From positions 8,033,940 to 8,097,939 of the forward strand of contig CP034977.1 in the NCBI GenBank assembly GCA_004026145.2: a stretch of DNA of 64,000 nt. The letters run 5' to 3'. Made by a program: the position numbers and the translations under genes. Every line of letters starts with the position of its first letter. Position 1 is the first letter of the stretch. This stretch comes from Takifugu bimaculatus (Eukaryota; Chordata; Actinopteri; Tetraodontiformes; Tetraodontidae). Positions 52,121 through 63,922 of the stretch are shown here, one piece after another. The notes under the pieces are model-generated. The model did no database searches and was not told the DNA's origin. It was given only the letters and a program-made list of their open reading frames with translations.

Positions 52121-55100
52121 AATTCCAACTGGCAGACAGTCCTTTTGATCACCACAACTCTACAGAGGCTGAACACACTGGCGTTATTAAGATGCACTGA
52201 GTCCCAGTTTGCTCACAAAAGCCCTATTTCCTCTTCTGTCCACAAAGAACTGTTGTTTTGCTTAAAAAAAAGGACATGTCATTGGCGATAAAGAAGAAAA
52301 AAGACTTTAGTGGGAATCAGAGCGGCATGAAGAAACGCATACAAAGTCGTATGTGTTTAATCCATGCTTGTAATGATATGCAGCCATGGCTCCAGGGATG
52401 CTGCAGGATGAATTTAACTTGAATTCTTGCTTGTGCGAATACAAATCGAGAAGCACATCGGCACAGTTCAAATGTAGCTCGACACCTTTCAACAGGCCTC
52501 AGCTTTGCCCCTATAAAACCACAAGTACTTTTATTGCTCTAAACTCACTATCACAAAGAAAAGGACATGAGGAGATGTCAGGGACCATCCAAGGCCTCAG
52601 AAATGAGGATATGATTTGCTCCAAATTACTGAGACGACCGACAATATGGTGGACAGAGGAACACTGTAGGATTATCCTGTTAGCGTGATGTAGAATAATT
52701 TAAGGTAAAGAGTGGCCTAATTAACAAAGTTCCATGTGTGGTGTTACATCTGAACGGTGTCTGGCAGAAACAGCCAAATCATGCAAAGCTGTGCTCTTTC
52801 TGTAGGAATCCTTTTAACCACAATGATGGCTATGATTGCCATTAGCAAGTGCAAGAGTCGTAACTACCCTCATAAGAGGGAGAGGCACACGTAGAACACC
52901 CCCCCCACCCCGACACACCCTTTACACTCCCCACACACAAAGAATCTAACTGAACAGAACTTATAAATTGTATAAAACATGGCACTGAAATAGCGCTAAA
53001 AGTGCCTGAAATAATAACAAATTACACACTCGAGACCCAAGAGTGACAATAGCGAAAGGGCTGACTTAATCTTCTGCAAGCCAGAGCCACATTATCTACA
53101 GTCCTCCTGACCTCAGCTCCACTTCAAAGGAAACAGACATTTGGAACGCATCCATTAGCAGGTCCAGTCATTTATCACAAAGCAACGCTCACATCCATAG
53201 AAACTGTCTATGCCCCAGAACAAATTAAAATACCCACATTTCGCAGTAAATAGAGAAGAATTATGTATTGAAATTGGACTTTGGACAGATTTTGCCACCG
53301 TTTTAATGACTTGAACCCAGGACACGAGTCTCAGGGAAGAAGGACTTGTGGATGAGTGAGGGCAATGGACTCGGTCGATTCCAGCTGTGCTGCAGAGCCG
53401 GCATCTGTCAGGGACGCAAATTCTCTCAGAATATCAGTCATTTCATCACGATAGCACCGTCTGTGTTTTGGGACTGTACCTTCAATCTCCTCAAAAAAGG
53501 AAATTCAAGCTTCATTAATCAGTCACAATCTGTTGTTTTCACCTTTCAAACACCCTTATTTTTACATTGTGTAGGACAAATGCTAACACTTGTGAGCTAA
53601 TTATGCTGATACACAGGAATAACCCCCTGCTATGTAGCCCTATTTTTTTCCCATAAACATTCCATTGAAATAAAGAATAACTAGAAAGAATGAATTCCTC
53701 TTTGTTTTCATGTAGCCGGAGAACGTTTTGGGACATTAAACCCAATATTTCTGGCAGGATTAAATAGATAATTGCCTTAGCCACTCATGGGAAATAAATG
53801 TGTACGTGATCCACATAACAGTGGCACAGGACGCGTGTTTATTTACCAGACTAAGTCTCGGTGAGAGCCTATACAGCTCAAAAGGCCGAGGATGGAGCCT
53901 TCTGAGCCAACGAATCACTAAAAACCAATAACAAAAAGGAATCAGTGTGTTTTCTGAATCCAGATTGAGGCACAGCCATCAATCCTCACATACAGATGTG
54001 TCTAGATTACTAAATGTGGGAGTGGATGAGACAAAACAGGTAAAAGACAAGAAAATATCGGCACATGAGGTGGATGGGTGAGAATGGAAAAAACGATGCC
54101 GGTCAAATAATGAGCATTATGTGCTGATTAACTAATAGAGTACATTCAGTGATCATTAGTTTGGTGACGCACAACTGTGGCCTTGATAATTACCTTTAAC
54201 TGAAATCATGTCTGGGTTCTCACGTACGAGGCTGACTGCACACAATCACTGCATAAGAATCAAAAAGTATACTATCTATCACAGTTGGCCCACCAGAACA
54301 TTGTTTATTATCATGAGCTATTTATCCAATTAGTGATTGTAGCATTTTAAATCTGCATTTCGCCGCAATACCGTTTTCACACAAATGATGCTCCAAGCTG
54401 ATAAATAGTTTTTTAATTTAATCTCTTGAAGGTCATTTGCATCACAGAATCACTGTTCCTGCCGTGTTTGGTAAGGAAACATTTACACTGTGTGGTCCAC
54501 CAGCATGAGATGACGAAATGGCGCCACACACACGCACGCTCTGTGGTCGGGTTGGTGATTTTCTGCTGCGATGACGCGTTTTGGTAGCAAAATCAGATTG
54601 ATTCAAGCATTACAGTTGAAAACCATTCTGTGTTGCTGAATCTCTTCTGATTTCTCTTTTTGGTGAGGACACCAAAAAGAGACCTGTTTTCACACCTTAA
54701 AGTTACTGTTAATGGTTAATGGTTACTGTTTTTTGCTGCTAAGCAGCACAGAAGTCAATGATATTACAATCAAACCGATTTTTGGAATGGTTCTGCATGA
54801 AGATGAGAGGCTTCAAGCATCATTTCATCTGCGGTATTAATGAAAATATAAAGTAGAAGTTCTCAGTTTTAAATTTACAATGTCAGGGATGACGAGTGGG
54901 CGTACACAAAGTACAAGAACTCCAAACCAGTTTGGACAAAATTTTGACACCTTCTCTTTTTTGAAAACCTCCTTCACAAATCAGACCAGCATAAAACCTG
55001 GGGAAAATAACCCATCAAGGTGATACCGAGGCTTTATTTCATTCATTTGTGTAGTTTAGCCGCTCCTCACAGGGGTCTGAGTCTTTCTGATCCGGCTGAT

Positions 55101-55735
55101 TGTTACAGGAGCGTGCATGAAACACCTTCTGCAACAAGAAGAAACTTGTTCCACATATAGCAAGCTTGATTATGGATGGACACATGAAAGCAAAGAAGCC
55201 TCCTGGGTGCTTGTCTGAAGCTTCTAATGTGCATCCAAAACATCTGATGCCTTCAAAACCATCCTTCATCCAGCTCCCCTGGTGTTGACCTTCAGCGCTG
55301 ACCTTCAGCCCTCATCTCGAGGTTGTTTTGCTACATCTCGGCTGTTAGTATTTCCATCCAGTTAGCTGGATAAATGGTAGCTTTTTTTATGGACTTCCTA
55401 TGGCTTTTTCTTTTATATTTCATAAATGATCAGTTTCTTTGTGCAGTGACACAGTACACGTGTGAACTGATCCAACTGTCTTATATTTGAACAAACTTGT
55501 ACATTACCATGTGCGAAGTTTAGATTTATTTTCAAGAATTGCTTTGCAGCTATTCAGCCCGTCTTCTTATTTGTGTTCTTGTGTTGCATTATATTGTTTA
55601 TGTGCTTCCTCACAGAAATGCTGCTATTGTTGCAGTCTTTTCTTCAGGATTGTAGGTTTTTCTTCACCATCAGGGGTGCAGCTGTGTGTCCCACTGCATG
55701 GCGAAGAGGCATCAGGGCATCAGTCCATCACAGGA

Positions 55736-55777
55736 GAGTGTGTGTGCGTGTGTGTGCTGAGAGAGAGAGAGGGAGAG
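55736..55777 (+). repeat. Compound (GT)n/(GA)n tract
   Basis: GTGTGTGTGCGTGTGTGTG passes into GAGAGAGAGAGAGGGAGAGA. Confidence 0.9.
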
Positions 55778-56199
55778 ACAGTCTTATCTGACAACACCTC
55801 CGTGCTTCAGTCCATCCCAGTTGTCTGAGGTCAGCGGGAGCTCTGTGATGCTCCTGGACACGTTCAATCAAATGAGACAACAACACTGTTGAAACAAGAC
55901 TGGTGCTATTCTTTCAGGTAATTATATCAATGCTCACTTTTTAAACAACAGCACAATGCAAAACAGAGGTAATTGGCCCATCCGTGGGCAAGACATGATG
56001 ATCAGAATAGAACAAATCTGTTTGTACCTTTTATTCTCCCCATTTGTGGCATAAGAGCTGTATCCATCTCTGGCTAGAACTCTGATAACAGGACCACCCA
56101 CAGAGTTGCACAGTGGCCAGTAAATTTAGAACACATTAAAGAGCCTGGCAGTAGTTCTTCTGTGCCTAACTTTAATACAGTTGAATTTGATGAAATTAA

Positions 56200-57110
56200 T
56201 CACATGATGATCTCAGTATCATCTTCATATAGTAGAGAGAACTGTATAATAAGAACTAAACAAAGTATAGAAATTGTGCAGGTTTCACTGTAAGGAATTA
56301 CTGATTGCGGGTACCGAAAGGGGCAGAAGGGGAGTGGAGCAGAGGAAGATCCCAAGTTTACAGGAAGCTGTGTATATTTAGGTGAGGTAGAATGCTTGAA
56401 TGTGAGGAGCAGGAACTTAAAGTCAATGCGGAGGAGGACCGGAAGCCAGTGAAGCTGTTTAAGGACAGGGGTGATGTGAGTTCTGGAAATGATGCGTGCA
56501 GCCGAATTTTGCAGTTTATTGAGGGATCTGTGTGGCGGACCAAGCACAGGAGCATTCCAGTGAGGATGTGACAAGGGCGGTAATCAATATGGCAGTTTTC
56601 ATTGGGGGAGAGTGATGGGCGAGGGCGAGTGATATTGGGAAAGTGAAAGTCTGCAGATCGGGTGGTTATTATTATCTGAAGGGAAGAGGGTGCCGCCCTG
56701 ATGACGCTCAGACTCTTGACCTGAGAGGACAGACGGACCCTGATGTTATCAGGTTGTAGTGACAAAATCATTTAGACAATGTAGATTTAGTGCCAACCGA
56801 AAGGAATTATTTCCAATGAGTTTGAGAAAGTTGTGAGAAAAACTGGTTTTGGCATCTTGTAGCAAAACGAGAAGGAGGGTTGAAGGAAGTGCAGAAGCAG
56901 GTTTGCAGGAGAGCCAGAGCTGGATGCCAGTCTGGTTAGCAGGGAAAATAGAGTTGGTGATTGCTAAAGATGCTACCGAGAGGAGGGACTGGAGAGGTAA
57001 GGGACCAGGAGACATGGTGTGATTTATTCCAGTGCAGACTAGGTGCTTAAGGAGGACACAATGGGAGATTGTTGTCACAAACTGCAGTGAGTTCACGGAG
57101 ATTAAGATTC
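56200..57110 (-). mobile_element. L2-like LINE remnant, 5'-truncated reverse transcriptase
   Basis: Read on the minus strand from high to low coordinates, three broken frames give the C-terminal half of an L2-type reverse transcriptase. First is IQLWLSCKPASALP with DAKTSFSHNFLKL (about 56790-56950). Next is RVRLSSQVKSLSVI with ITTRSADFHFPNITRPRP (about 56580-56740). Last is LNKLQNSAARIISRTHITPVLKQLHWLPVLLRIDFKFLLLTFK, split over about 56390-56530. The YADDTQLY catalytic motif expected before LSCKP has decayed to an ANQTGIQLW-like sequence. Sequence above about 57110 is unique, so the 5' part was never inserted or has been lost. The relation to L2 or related CR1 groups is from memory. Confidence 0.78.
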
Positions 57111-57939
57111 AGACACGTTATTGTTCTTTCTCATAAATGTATATTCATGCATATGATGAAATGAAAATATTGTTTCTAACCAGCTTCTTGGACCGCAACT
57201 GGGATGGCAAATAAAGTGTGAAAAGCGTGCGGCCTTCTCAAGAGAAACAGCGCCACTTGCCTGCAAGTAGCCGTACTGCAAAACGTATCCTTTGTCTTTC
57301 TCCAGAACCAGTTCACACAAGTTTTAACACTTGCAGCTGCGTTCCTCCAGGAAGCGAAGCCACTCTATTTTTAACATTGCAAACACAACAGCGTATTTAA
57401 TAATCAAAGGATGAGATTCCATTCATTGCAGCAGTTTTGCACAGACTTTTGTTAAGTTATTGGCAGCTGAAGCCATGTACAAAATAGTTTTCAGCATGTA
57501 CCACTTGCAAACAACAAAACGCACTATAATTGTAAGAACACAATAACCATTAACTCTTCAATGTGCCTCTGACTTATCACTTTAGTCTATAAAATAATTA
57601 ATCGTGTATCATGTGATCAATTTGACTAATTAATTCATAGATGGCATTCAAAGAAAATGACAACAAATGAACAGGGTGACACCCAGCCAGCATCTAATTG
57701 GAGCAGAGGGCTGTTCTTTTAATAAAAGAGAGCGCACAAAGACACTAACGTCAAGCCTGTTTGTCAGGAAGAACGAAGGATCACCAGAAAATATGTTGCT
57801 TTTCCTTAGCAATAAACTCCGGGCTCAAATATCGAGAGGAATTTTACATTAAAATGAATAACGCAGTCTCGCGTCACATTGTATATGAACATGTTTAGAC
57901 GTATAATTCTCAAAAATACAGGCAGAAAGAAGCGAACTC
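57111..57939. other. Non-coding stretch upstream of ilvbl
   Basis: No element recognised. Frames are short. Confidence 0.55.
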
Positions 57940-58305
57940 TAAAACATCTAGCGGATGCGCGGACGTAAAGTTTATTTTGAAATGAACAACCGGAAGTTAC
58001 TTGTGTATTTCCGCGAATTCTATTTTGTCAAGTATCCGTTGTTATTTCCCTGTCAGGGCGCTGTGACAACCCTCCTTTAGTTCCACAAGTGTTCATTACA
58101 TATTATGTTGTCGCCTTTGTCACAAACTGCAATTCGTTAGATTTCATGTGCGATTAGGCTGGCAAATTGACGACTCAAGAAATTACACCAAAGCGTTTGC
58201 AGAAGAAGCTACAGTACTTTAGCCTAGCCGAGCAAAGCTATTAGATTAGGTTTGGATACTTATAAGTTTGGCTGAGTTGATAGTTTTGCGCTTTATTGTC
58301 TCAAC
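57940..58305 (+). promoter_or_regulatory. ilvbl: Likely ilvbl promoter and 5' UTR
   Basis: Directly upstream of the ilvbl start the sequence is locally enriched in CpG (57950-58020). It carries an ETS-type site CCGGAAGT at 57990-57997, common in TATA-less housekeeping promoters, and no TATA box at a sensible distance. The transcription start is not defined. Confidence 0.5.
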
Positions 58306-58419
58306 ATGGAGGCAGTTTGTTCCATGTGTACCTTTCTTGGTTGCTGTGTTGGAATAGCTGCAGGAGGACTTGTGTTTGCAGCTTACAAACTTGGCTTACT
58401 TTATCAATTATTTCACAAG
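58306..58419 (+). CDS. ilvbl: ilvbl exon 1 (residues 1-38)
   Basis: It encodes the membrane anchor (FLGCCVGIAAGGLVFAAYKL) and LLYQLFHK. Donor AAG|GTAGGT, phase 0. Confidence 0.93.
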
Positions 58420-61400
58420 GTAGGTTGCTACATGGTAATTGTAACGGTGCCTTCTGTCTCTTTATCTACGTGCAGGTTGCAAATACATGTCATCAAACAT
58501 TCCAGCATTGTCTGTTTATTGTCCCAAGATAGTTTTACTGGTGGTCTCCATTCAGGTAAACTTTGAGCATCCAAAAACTGTTTTAAGATCAGACAACTGC
58601 AGTGACATTATAAAGGGTAGCAGAGGTGACCTTTAGATGGGCCTCCAACTCACACTGACAGCAGTTTATCTGAGATCCACCTTTATTCTCTTTTACAACT
58701 TTGTTGAGTCCGCTCAATCAGTAACTTGTGGGGGGATTTTCTCTGGGTTTACTGGTCTGATGCGTAACCTTGGTTCAGACGGAGGTGGAGAGTCCGAGGC
58801 ACGGCGGTGAGAGTGTGGCGGCTGTGCTCCGAGCCCATGGGGTCAAGTACGTCTTTACCCTTGTGGGTGGACACATCTCACCCATCCTGGTCGCCTGTGA
58901 GAAGGTGGGAATCCGCATTGTGGACACCCGGCACGAAGCCACTGCTGTCTTTGCTGCTGATGCTGTAGCAAGACTCTCAGGTGCTTTCCTCAGAAATATT
59001 CTAAATACAACTGTATTTAAATATGTGTACACCTTGATGTTTGAAGAATTAATCAAGAATCAACTTTGCTGTTTTACATTCAACAGGTAGCGTGGGTGTG
59101 GCAGCAGTGACTGCCGGCCCAGGGCTCACCAACACCGTGACCGCGGTGAAGAACGCTCAAATGGCAGAATCTCCATTGTTACTTATGGGAGGCGCCGCTG
59201 GGACACTACTGCAGGTGAGTGCGACCGCTATAGCGATTCGACTGTGCTCATAACGTGAACGTGGTATGCTTTTAAGCAACAGCTAAAAGTGTTCTACCTG
59301 ACCCTCTCTGTCCACTATCTCTGTCTGCTGTGTGGGACAGGGCAGGGGAGCCCTGCAAGACATCGACCAGATGTCTCTATTCAAGCCGCTGTGTAAGTTC
59401 TGCGCGTCCATCAGGACCGTCAGGGAGATCATACCCACCGTGAGGAAAGCGCTCGCCATTGCTCAGTCGGGAACTCCTGGACCGGTTTTCATTGAGTTCC
59501 CCATTGACACTCTTTATCCCTTTCACCTTGTGTCCAAAGAGTTTGGCGTGAAGAACCCTCCTAAAGGACTGATGGGAAAAGTAGTCTCGTGGTACGTTTT
59601 CTGCACGTCTGTGACGACTGTTGGGTGCCTGAAGTCACACTGTGGCAGTAAAACTCATTATTTGTGCTCATTTGATACTGTGAAATCTGAAGGTACCTTA
59701 ATAACCACCTAATGAACCTTTTTGCTGGAGCCTGGGAGGCCAGAGATGTGTCTCCACTGCCCGTTGACATCCCTCTAGCTACAGACAATCAGGTCAGTCA
59801 CTCACAGGTCCTTCATTTCAAGATTTCTGCTTTACAGTTAAATCAGACTTTCGCAACTTTCCCTTTGGCCTGTTTACAAATTAGATTCAGAATTGCATCG
59901 AGCTGGTGAGTCGAGCCAAGAAACCTGTTGTGCTGCTGGGAAGCCAAGCGACACTACCTCCAACGCCGGTCGATGATATCAGGTACTTTTTTCATGACAA
60001 AATGACAGCTTAATGCTGGTAGAAATAGCGTTTTTCCATCAAAATAGCATCAAAGACCATCATTTTCAGGGTTTAGTCTTACTGAAGGTACACACATGCA
60101 AACACTAGAATGATTCTGTCACATTTACGGTACATTATCTATGTTTTTGTTTTCAGGAAGGCGCTGGAGGACCTGGGAATCCCCTGTTTCCTTGGGGGCA
60201 TGGCCCGTGGAATGCTGGGTAAAAACAGTCCCATTCACATCAGACAGAACCGGCGAGATGCTCTGAAAGAGGCAGACTTGGTGCTTTTAGCAGGTAAAAC
60301 TTTTACTGAGTGGTAAGAACCAACTGCTTTAAAATTACGTTACAATAAAGTGACGATCCACACGATTATATTTTTGCTTAGGAACCCTTCATTTTACCTC
60401 TTGGATGGTGGTGCATATTTTCAAAGAGTGGGTTTTATTGGTCAGAAGTGTTTCTTTAATATATATTTTACAAGAATGACACATCACAGAACTGCATCTT
60501 TCCTTTCTCTCAGATATAATGACAGTTGAAGGTAATATCCCATTACAATTCAGTCAAGACCCAAATCGGTGTTTACAGGTACTGTGTGTGACTTCCGGTT
60601 GAGCTACGGCAGAGTTCTGAACAGGCGCAGTAAAATCATCGCCGTCAACAGAGACAAGACGCAGCTGCTGAAGAACTCCGACATGTTCTGGAAACCAACC
60701 ATAGCAATTCAGGGTATGTTCAAAAGGATTTCCCTGAAGTCTTCAGTGTATTGCTGTCTTTTTCACAATACCTTTCAGCAGGTGCCCTTTAATAAAAGGA
60801 TGAAAACATTGTTTGACAGCATCTATTTATCTGTCTGGGCTGTTGTAGGTGATGCCGGCTCGTTTCTAGTACGACTCTCTAAAGGTCTGAAGGGCCACCG
60901 CTGTCCAGAGGACTGGCCCCAGAGTCTCAAAGCCGGAGATGTGACCAAAGAAAATACCAACAGGTACACCTGTAGCAGACGTGACATGACCTTCAGCTCC
61001 TGTGTGTCTCCCCATAGCTTTTATGATGGAATATGCTTATTTCCTCCTTGAACAGGAGAATACATCTACTTTTGCTTCAAGCTTAAATGGCATTTCACTA
61101 CTTGCACAACAAAAAAGACAGTGCTGCATCTTACCAGAGCCGTCTTGTGTTGTTGGTGTAGGTGTGTGAAGAAACATGTAGATAAATGTGCAGCGTTGTG
61201 CAGGTGTATGTGCGGTTCATAAGTGATCCTTATCTTCTCTCTAGGTATATACGAGGCTTTGCATGACCTTGGCTAACAATTCAAATCATGTCAAACTGCC
61301 ATAAATGCCTTGTTTTATTCCAGAGCTAAAGCCGAGGAGAAGACCGAGCACCATTTAAATCCCCTGAAAGTTCTGCATTGTGTGGACGAGCTGATGTCAG

Positions 61401-63110
61401 AGGACAGCATCATCGTTGCTGATGGGGGGGATTTCGTTGGGAGTGCAGCTTACATAATGAGACCAAGGGGCCCACTGCGATGGCTCGACCCAGGTCAGAT
61501 CTCTACACAACCTAACGACAGTTGTGACGTGTAGATGTGTCAATGTGACGTGTGACCGCGTGTGGTTCCAGGAAAATGACATCACAAATGACTAAAAACC
61601 AATGAATAATGAATCTAGCCACATCATGAGGGTTGCTTGTTATTCTAATTTTTGTTATTCCTCATGTAAATATAGGAGCCTTTGGAACTCTGGGAGTTGG
61701 AGGAGGATTTGCCTTGGGGGCAAAACTGTGCCGGCCGGACTCAGAGGTGTTTCACTATTCTCTTTCTTATCACTAGAAGTAGTAGCAGCAGCAGTTGGAG
61801 CATTAGGAGTAGTGATATTGTCAATTTAATGGATTTTTTAATTGGCTCTCAGTATTGCCGCAGTGAGTTACTTTTCTGTCCGTTCAGGTCTGGATCGTTT
61901 ATGGTGACGGCTCCTTAGGCTACAGCGTCGCAGAGTTTGACACTTTTACGAGACATAAGGTAAAGTATCTCATTCTGTTATGTTAACTTGTTTGCACCCT
62001 ATTTATAATCCAATGCATGATTCCTGTTGTGTGATATAAGGATGCGCTTAATAAAGGTTGTGATCCTTTTAGGTCAATAGCAAAATTATTCAGACTGGTA
62101 GCAGTTTAACAGTGTTTAAAGGTTGTTTTTTTTTCACAACGACTGGTTATATGTGGCGTGAGGCCTGAACATCTTCTAGTATGACCTGCACATGCAGCCA
62201 AGGACTAAGAAGGTTAATTAAGTTGACAGTTTAAACCTGTCCGATGTAACTGCGGGTCAATAATGAGTGTAAATATACTCCTGAATCTAAGGTTGCTAAT
62301 GCTAACCTAATGCTGCATCGTGCTGGGACGCAGTCCTCAAAGCTACTGTGTGACTTTTCTCTTGGTTCCTCCTGGTGCAGCCTGGGTTCACTTCCCACGT
62401 GACAAAGACATCCATTCCATTTGCTCGACATGTCAGCGTGCATATGGCCCTGGTAGCCGCCATGTATGACATCAAACAATCAGGGATCTCAGTGATGACA
62501 CTGTTGCCTGTCTCTCTGAATTACACAATTACTGAATATGGAATAATCCTCATTTTAAAATAGTCTTATTGTTTAAAATATTGTTAATTGTTTGAAACCA
62601 TAGTTTTTTTTCCTCAGCAGGTCTGATGTACAATGTTGAATTGAACTTATTACTCATTTTCCTGCATATTTTCATTCTACTCGTATCATGTTTCTGTCAC
62701 CTCCCCCCAGACTCCAGTTCTAGCTGTGGTGGGAAATGACGCTTGCTGGAGCCAGATATCCCGAGAGCAGGTTCCCATTTTGGGCAGCAATGTGGCGTGT
62801 GGCCTGGCTTTCACAGGTCCATATATTTGCACAGAATATTGTAACAGAAGGAATAGGAGTTGGTTTGAACAATCTATTTTGGGCCGTCTGGTAGTTTCTA
62901 CCTATATTGACAGGTTTTCTCTTTTTTGCAGATTATCACGTGGTGGCTGATGGTTACGGCGGTAAAGGCTACCTTATAGGGCGTAACCAAGAGGACCAGC
63001 TAAGAGACATCATCAGACAGGCTCAGGAGGAAACCCGGGAGGGAAAAGCAGTACTTCTCAATGTTCTGATAGGTAAAACCAACTTCAGGGAGGGTTCTAT
63101 CTCAGTGTAG
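58306..63110 (+). CDS. ilvbl: ilvbl: 2-hydroxyacyl-CoA lyase 2 / acetolactate synthase-like protein, fourteen coding exons
   Basis: The exons are 58306-58419, 58779-58980, 59087-59214, 59341-59591, 59693-59792, 59885-59982, 60157-60293, 60579-60713, 60849-60963, 61324-61493, 61676-61746, 61888-61959, 62711-62816 and 62932-63110. They join without a frame break into 625 residues (human 632). Family knowledge: this is an ER-membrane, thiamine-diphosphate-dependent lyase that splits 2-hydroxyacyl-CoA into a one-carbon-shorter aldehyde and formyl-CoA in fatty-acid alpha-oxidation. Seen here: a hydrophobic N-terminal anchor (about residues 8-27); a pyrimidine-binding domain with the catalytic Glu in DTRHEA (Glu91); a central domain (about 245-385) with LGGMARGMLGKN; and a pyrophosphate-binding domain with GDG (513-515) and ND (540-541), which bind the metal and cofactor. 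The start ATG has a strong context (AACATGG). It looks functional, and ilvbl fits better than other family members because of the N-terminal anchor. Confidence 0.96.
58779..58980 (+). CDS. ilvbl: ilvbl exon 2 (residues 39-105 and part of 106)
   Basis: RHGGESVAAVLRAHGV opens the pyrimidine-binding domain. FTLVGGHISPILVACEK and VDTRHEATAVFAADAVARL follow, with the cofactor-activating Glu91. Acceptor TTGGTTCAG, donor TCAG|GTGCTT, phase 1. Confidence 0.96.
59087..59214 (+). CDS. ilvbl: ilvbl exon 3 (residues 106-148)
   Basis: GVAAVTAGPGLTNTVTAVKN and LLLMGGAAGTLLQ; the GPG-N segment is conserved across thiamine-diphosphate enzymes of this family. Donor CAG|GTGAGT. Confidence 0.96.
59341..59591 (+). 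CDS. ilvbl: ilvbl exon 4 (residues 149-231 and part of 232)
   Basis: GRGALQDIDQMSLFKPLCKF through AQSGTPGPVFIEFPIDTLYP ends the pyrimidine-binding domain. The donor is GTACGT, phase 2, splitting the Trp codon of VVSWYL. Confidence 0.93.
59693..59792 (+). CDS. ilvbl: ilvbl exon 5 (residues 232-265)
   Basis: YLNNHLMNLFAGAWEARD and PLPVDIPLATDNQ align with the human linker into the central domain. The acceptor (TCTGAAG|GTACC) has a poor pyrimidine tract, but homology and phase require it. Confidence 0.85.
59885..59982 (+). CDS. ilvbl: ilvbl exon 6 (residues 266-297 and part of 298)
   Basis: CIELVSRAKKPVVLLGSQA begins the central domain. A shorter start at 59891 after ATTCAG is possible and would remove two residues; the human alignment favours the longer form. 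Confidence 0.88.
60157..60293 (+). CDS. ilvbl: ilvbl exon 7 (residues 298-343 and part of 344)
   Basis: KALEDLGIPCFLGGMARGML and ALKEADLVLLAG, the core of the central domain. Acceptor TTTTGTTTTCAG, donor GCAG|GTAAAA. Confidence 0.96.
60579..60713 (+). CDS. ilvbl: ilvbl exon 8 (residues 344-388 and part of 389)
   Basis: TVCDFRLSYGRVLNRRSK, IIAVNRDKTQLLKNSDMFWK. Acceptor GTTTACAG, donor CAGG|GTATGT. Confidence 0.96.
60849..60963 (+). CDS. ilvbl: ilvbl exon 9 (residues 389-426 and part of 427)
   Basis: DAGSFLVRLSKGLKG and DWPQSLKAGDVTKENTN, the linker to the C-terminal domain. This is the least conserved part of the protein. Confidence 0.93.
61324..61493 (+). CDS. ilvbl: ilvbl exon 10 (residues 427-483 and part of 484)
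   Basis: HHLNPLKVLHCVDELM, IIVADGGDFVGSAAYIM and RGPLRWLDPG open the pyrophosphate-binding domain. Acceptor TTTATTCCAG. Confidence 0.96.
61676..61746 (+). CDS. ilvbl: ilvbl exon 11 (residues 484-507)
   Basis: AFGTLGVGGGFALGAKLCRP; the Gly-rich segment precedes the metal-binding motif. Donor GAG|GTGTTT, phase 0. Confidence 0.93.
61888..61959 (+). CDS. ilvbl: ilvbl exon 12 (residues 508-531)
   Basis: VWIVYGDGSLGYSVAEF: GDG starts the thiamine-diphosphate/Mg-binding motif, which closes with ND in the next exon. Exactly 24 codons, phase 0 at both ends. Confidence 0.95.
62711..62816 (+). CDS. ilvbl: ilvbl exon 13 (residues 532-566 and part of 567)
   Basis: PVLAVVGNDACWSQISREQ and LGSNVACGLAFT, carrying the ND of the cofactor motif. 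Acceptor CTCCCCCCAG, donor ACAG|GTCCAT. Confidence 0.95.
62932..63110 (+). CDS. ilvbl: ilvbl exon 14 (residues 567-625 and stop)
   Basis: DYHVVADGYGGKGYLIGRN through VLLNVLIGKTNFREGSISV and TAG at 63108-63110. The C-terminus matches the family end exactly. Confidence 0.96.
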
Positions 63111-63249
63111 AGAAGCTGGGGTTAACAGCCCTCTTCAGAAGAACTGGATGTGGAAATCCTCGTCCTGAGCAGGCCTGTCCCATTCCTTTGTGCTCTTAAA
63201 GCCATATTTCACCCTATGATAAAGTCTGTTGTCATTATTTCCCCCCAGC

Positions 63250-63255
63250 AATAAA
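63250..63255 (+). terminator. ilvbl: Candidate ilvbl polyadenylation signal (AATAAA)
   Basis: AATAAA 140 bases after the stop codon. A second one lies at 63917-63922. Either could end the transcript. Confidence 0.45.
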
Positions 63256-63916
63256 TTGAACAGGTTGCACCTGTAGCAGGCAAAAAAACCATTTACAATA
63301 ATTTTACAGTATTTCCTGAACAAATAATGAGTCACTATTCTTAAGACAATTGCTTCAATCCAAAAAGATTAACTCTCAGCACACTTTGTCATCTGGTTCG
63401 CTCACGTAAATACAACAGCTCCAGAGCAGTCAGGGTCTAAATCTCTCTCACTACACTGAGGTGCATGTGATGTTAAAGGGAATCCATCATCAAATCATCT
63501 TTTGAGAGGTTGTTGGGGAATAGATGCAACACAACTCTGCCTTTTTCTCCTGGTATTGAATGAACTTGGGGTTTTCATTTGTGATATTAGATTAAATCTT
63601 CCAACCGTAGTTATGTGAGGATTAATCATTTTGAATTAGGGGATGTTGATTTTTTTTGGCCTTATAATGCTTGATTGTGTCTTTGGTAATATTTATAAAT
63701 TGATTCAGTGTTGAATGAGTTATGTATTGAAATAAGAACTTAAGAGTACTGGATTTTATTATGATGTGAAAAATGTCTGACAGGTTGTATTGCACCATAA
63801 CATGACAGTCATTTAAATGAATGTTTTGATATTGTCATTTTAATACTGATATTTCACTTGGTTATCCTAGGGGAGGAGTGTCAGACATTTCTCATGAATA
63901 TTTTGATAGATTGCCA

Positions 63917-63922
63917 AATAAA
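63917..63922 (+). terminator. ilvbl: Alternative distal ilvbl polyadenylation signal (AATAAA)
   Basis: It lies about 0.8 kb after the stop in AT-rich DNA. If used, the region 63111 to about 63940 would be 3' UTR; no gene is recognised in it. Confidence 0.3.

Larger units (their letters stand above)
46522..56199. other. Intergenic stretch between b3gat1 and ilvbl, no gene recognised
   Basis: About 9.7 kb of AT-rich DNA. It contains CA-type microsatellites (47650-47710, 52101-52120), C-runs (52090-52099, about 52896-52912) and a GT/GA tract (55736-55777). Frames are 113 codons or fewer and resemble nothing I know. Confidence 0.55.

Noticed and set aside
62381..62479. Possible extra ilvbl exon after GGTGCAG
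   Set aside because: Exons 12 and 13 already join in phase at RHK/TPV as in the human protein. The segment has no counterpart in the family.
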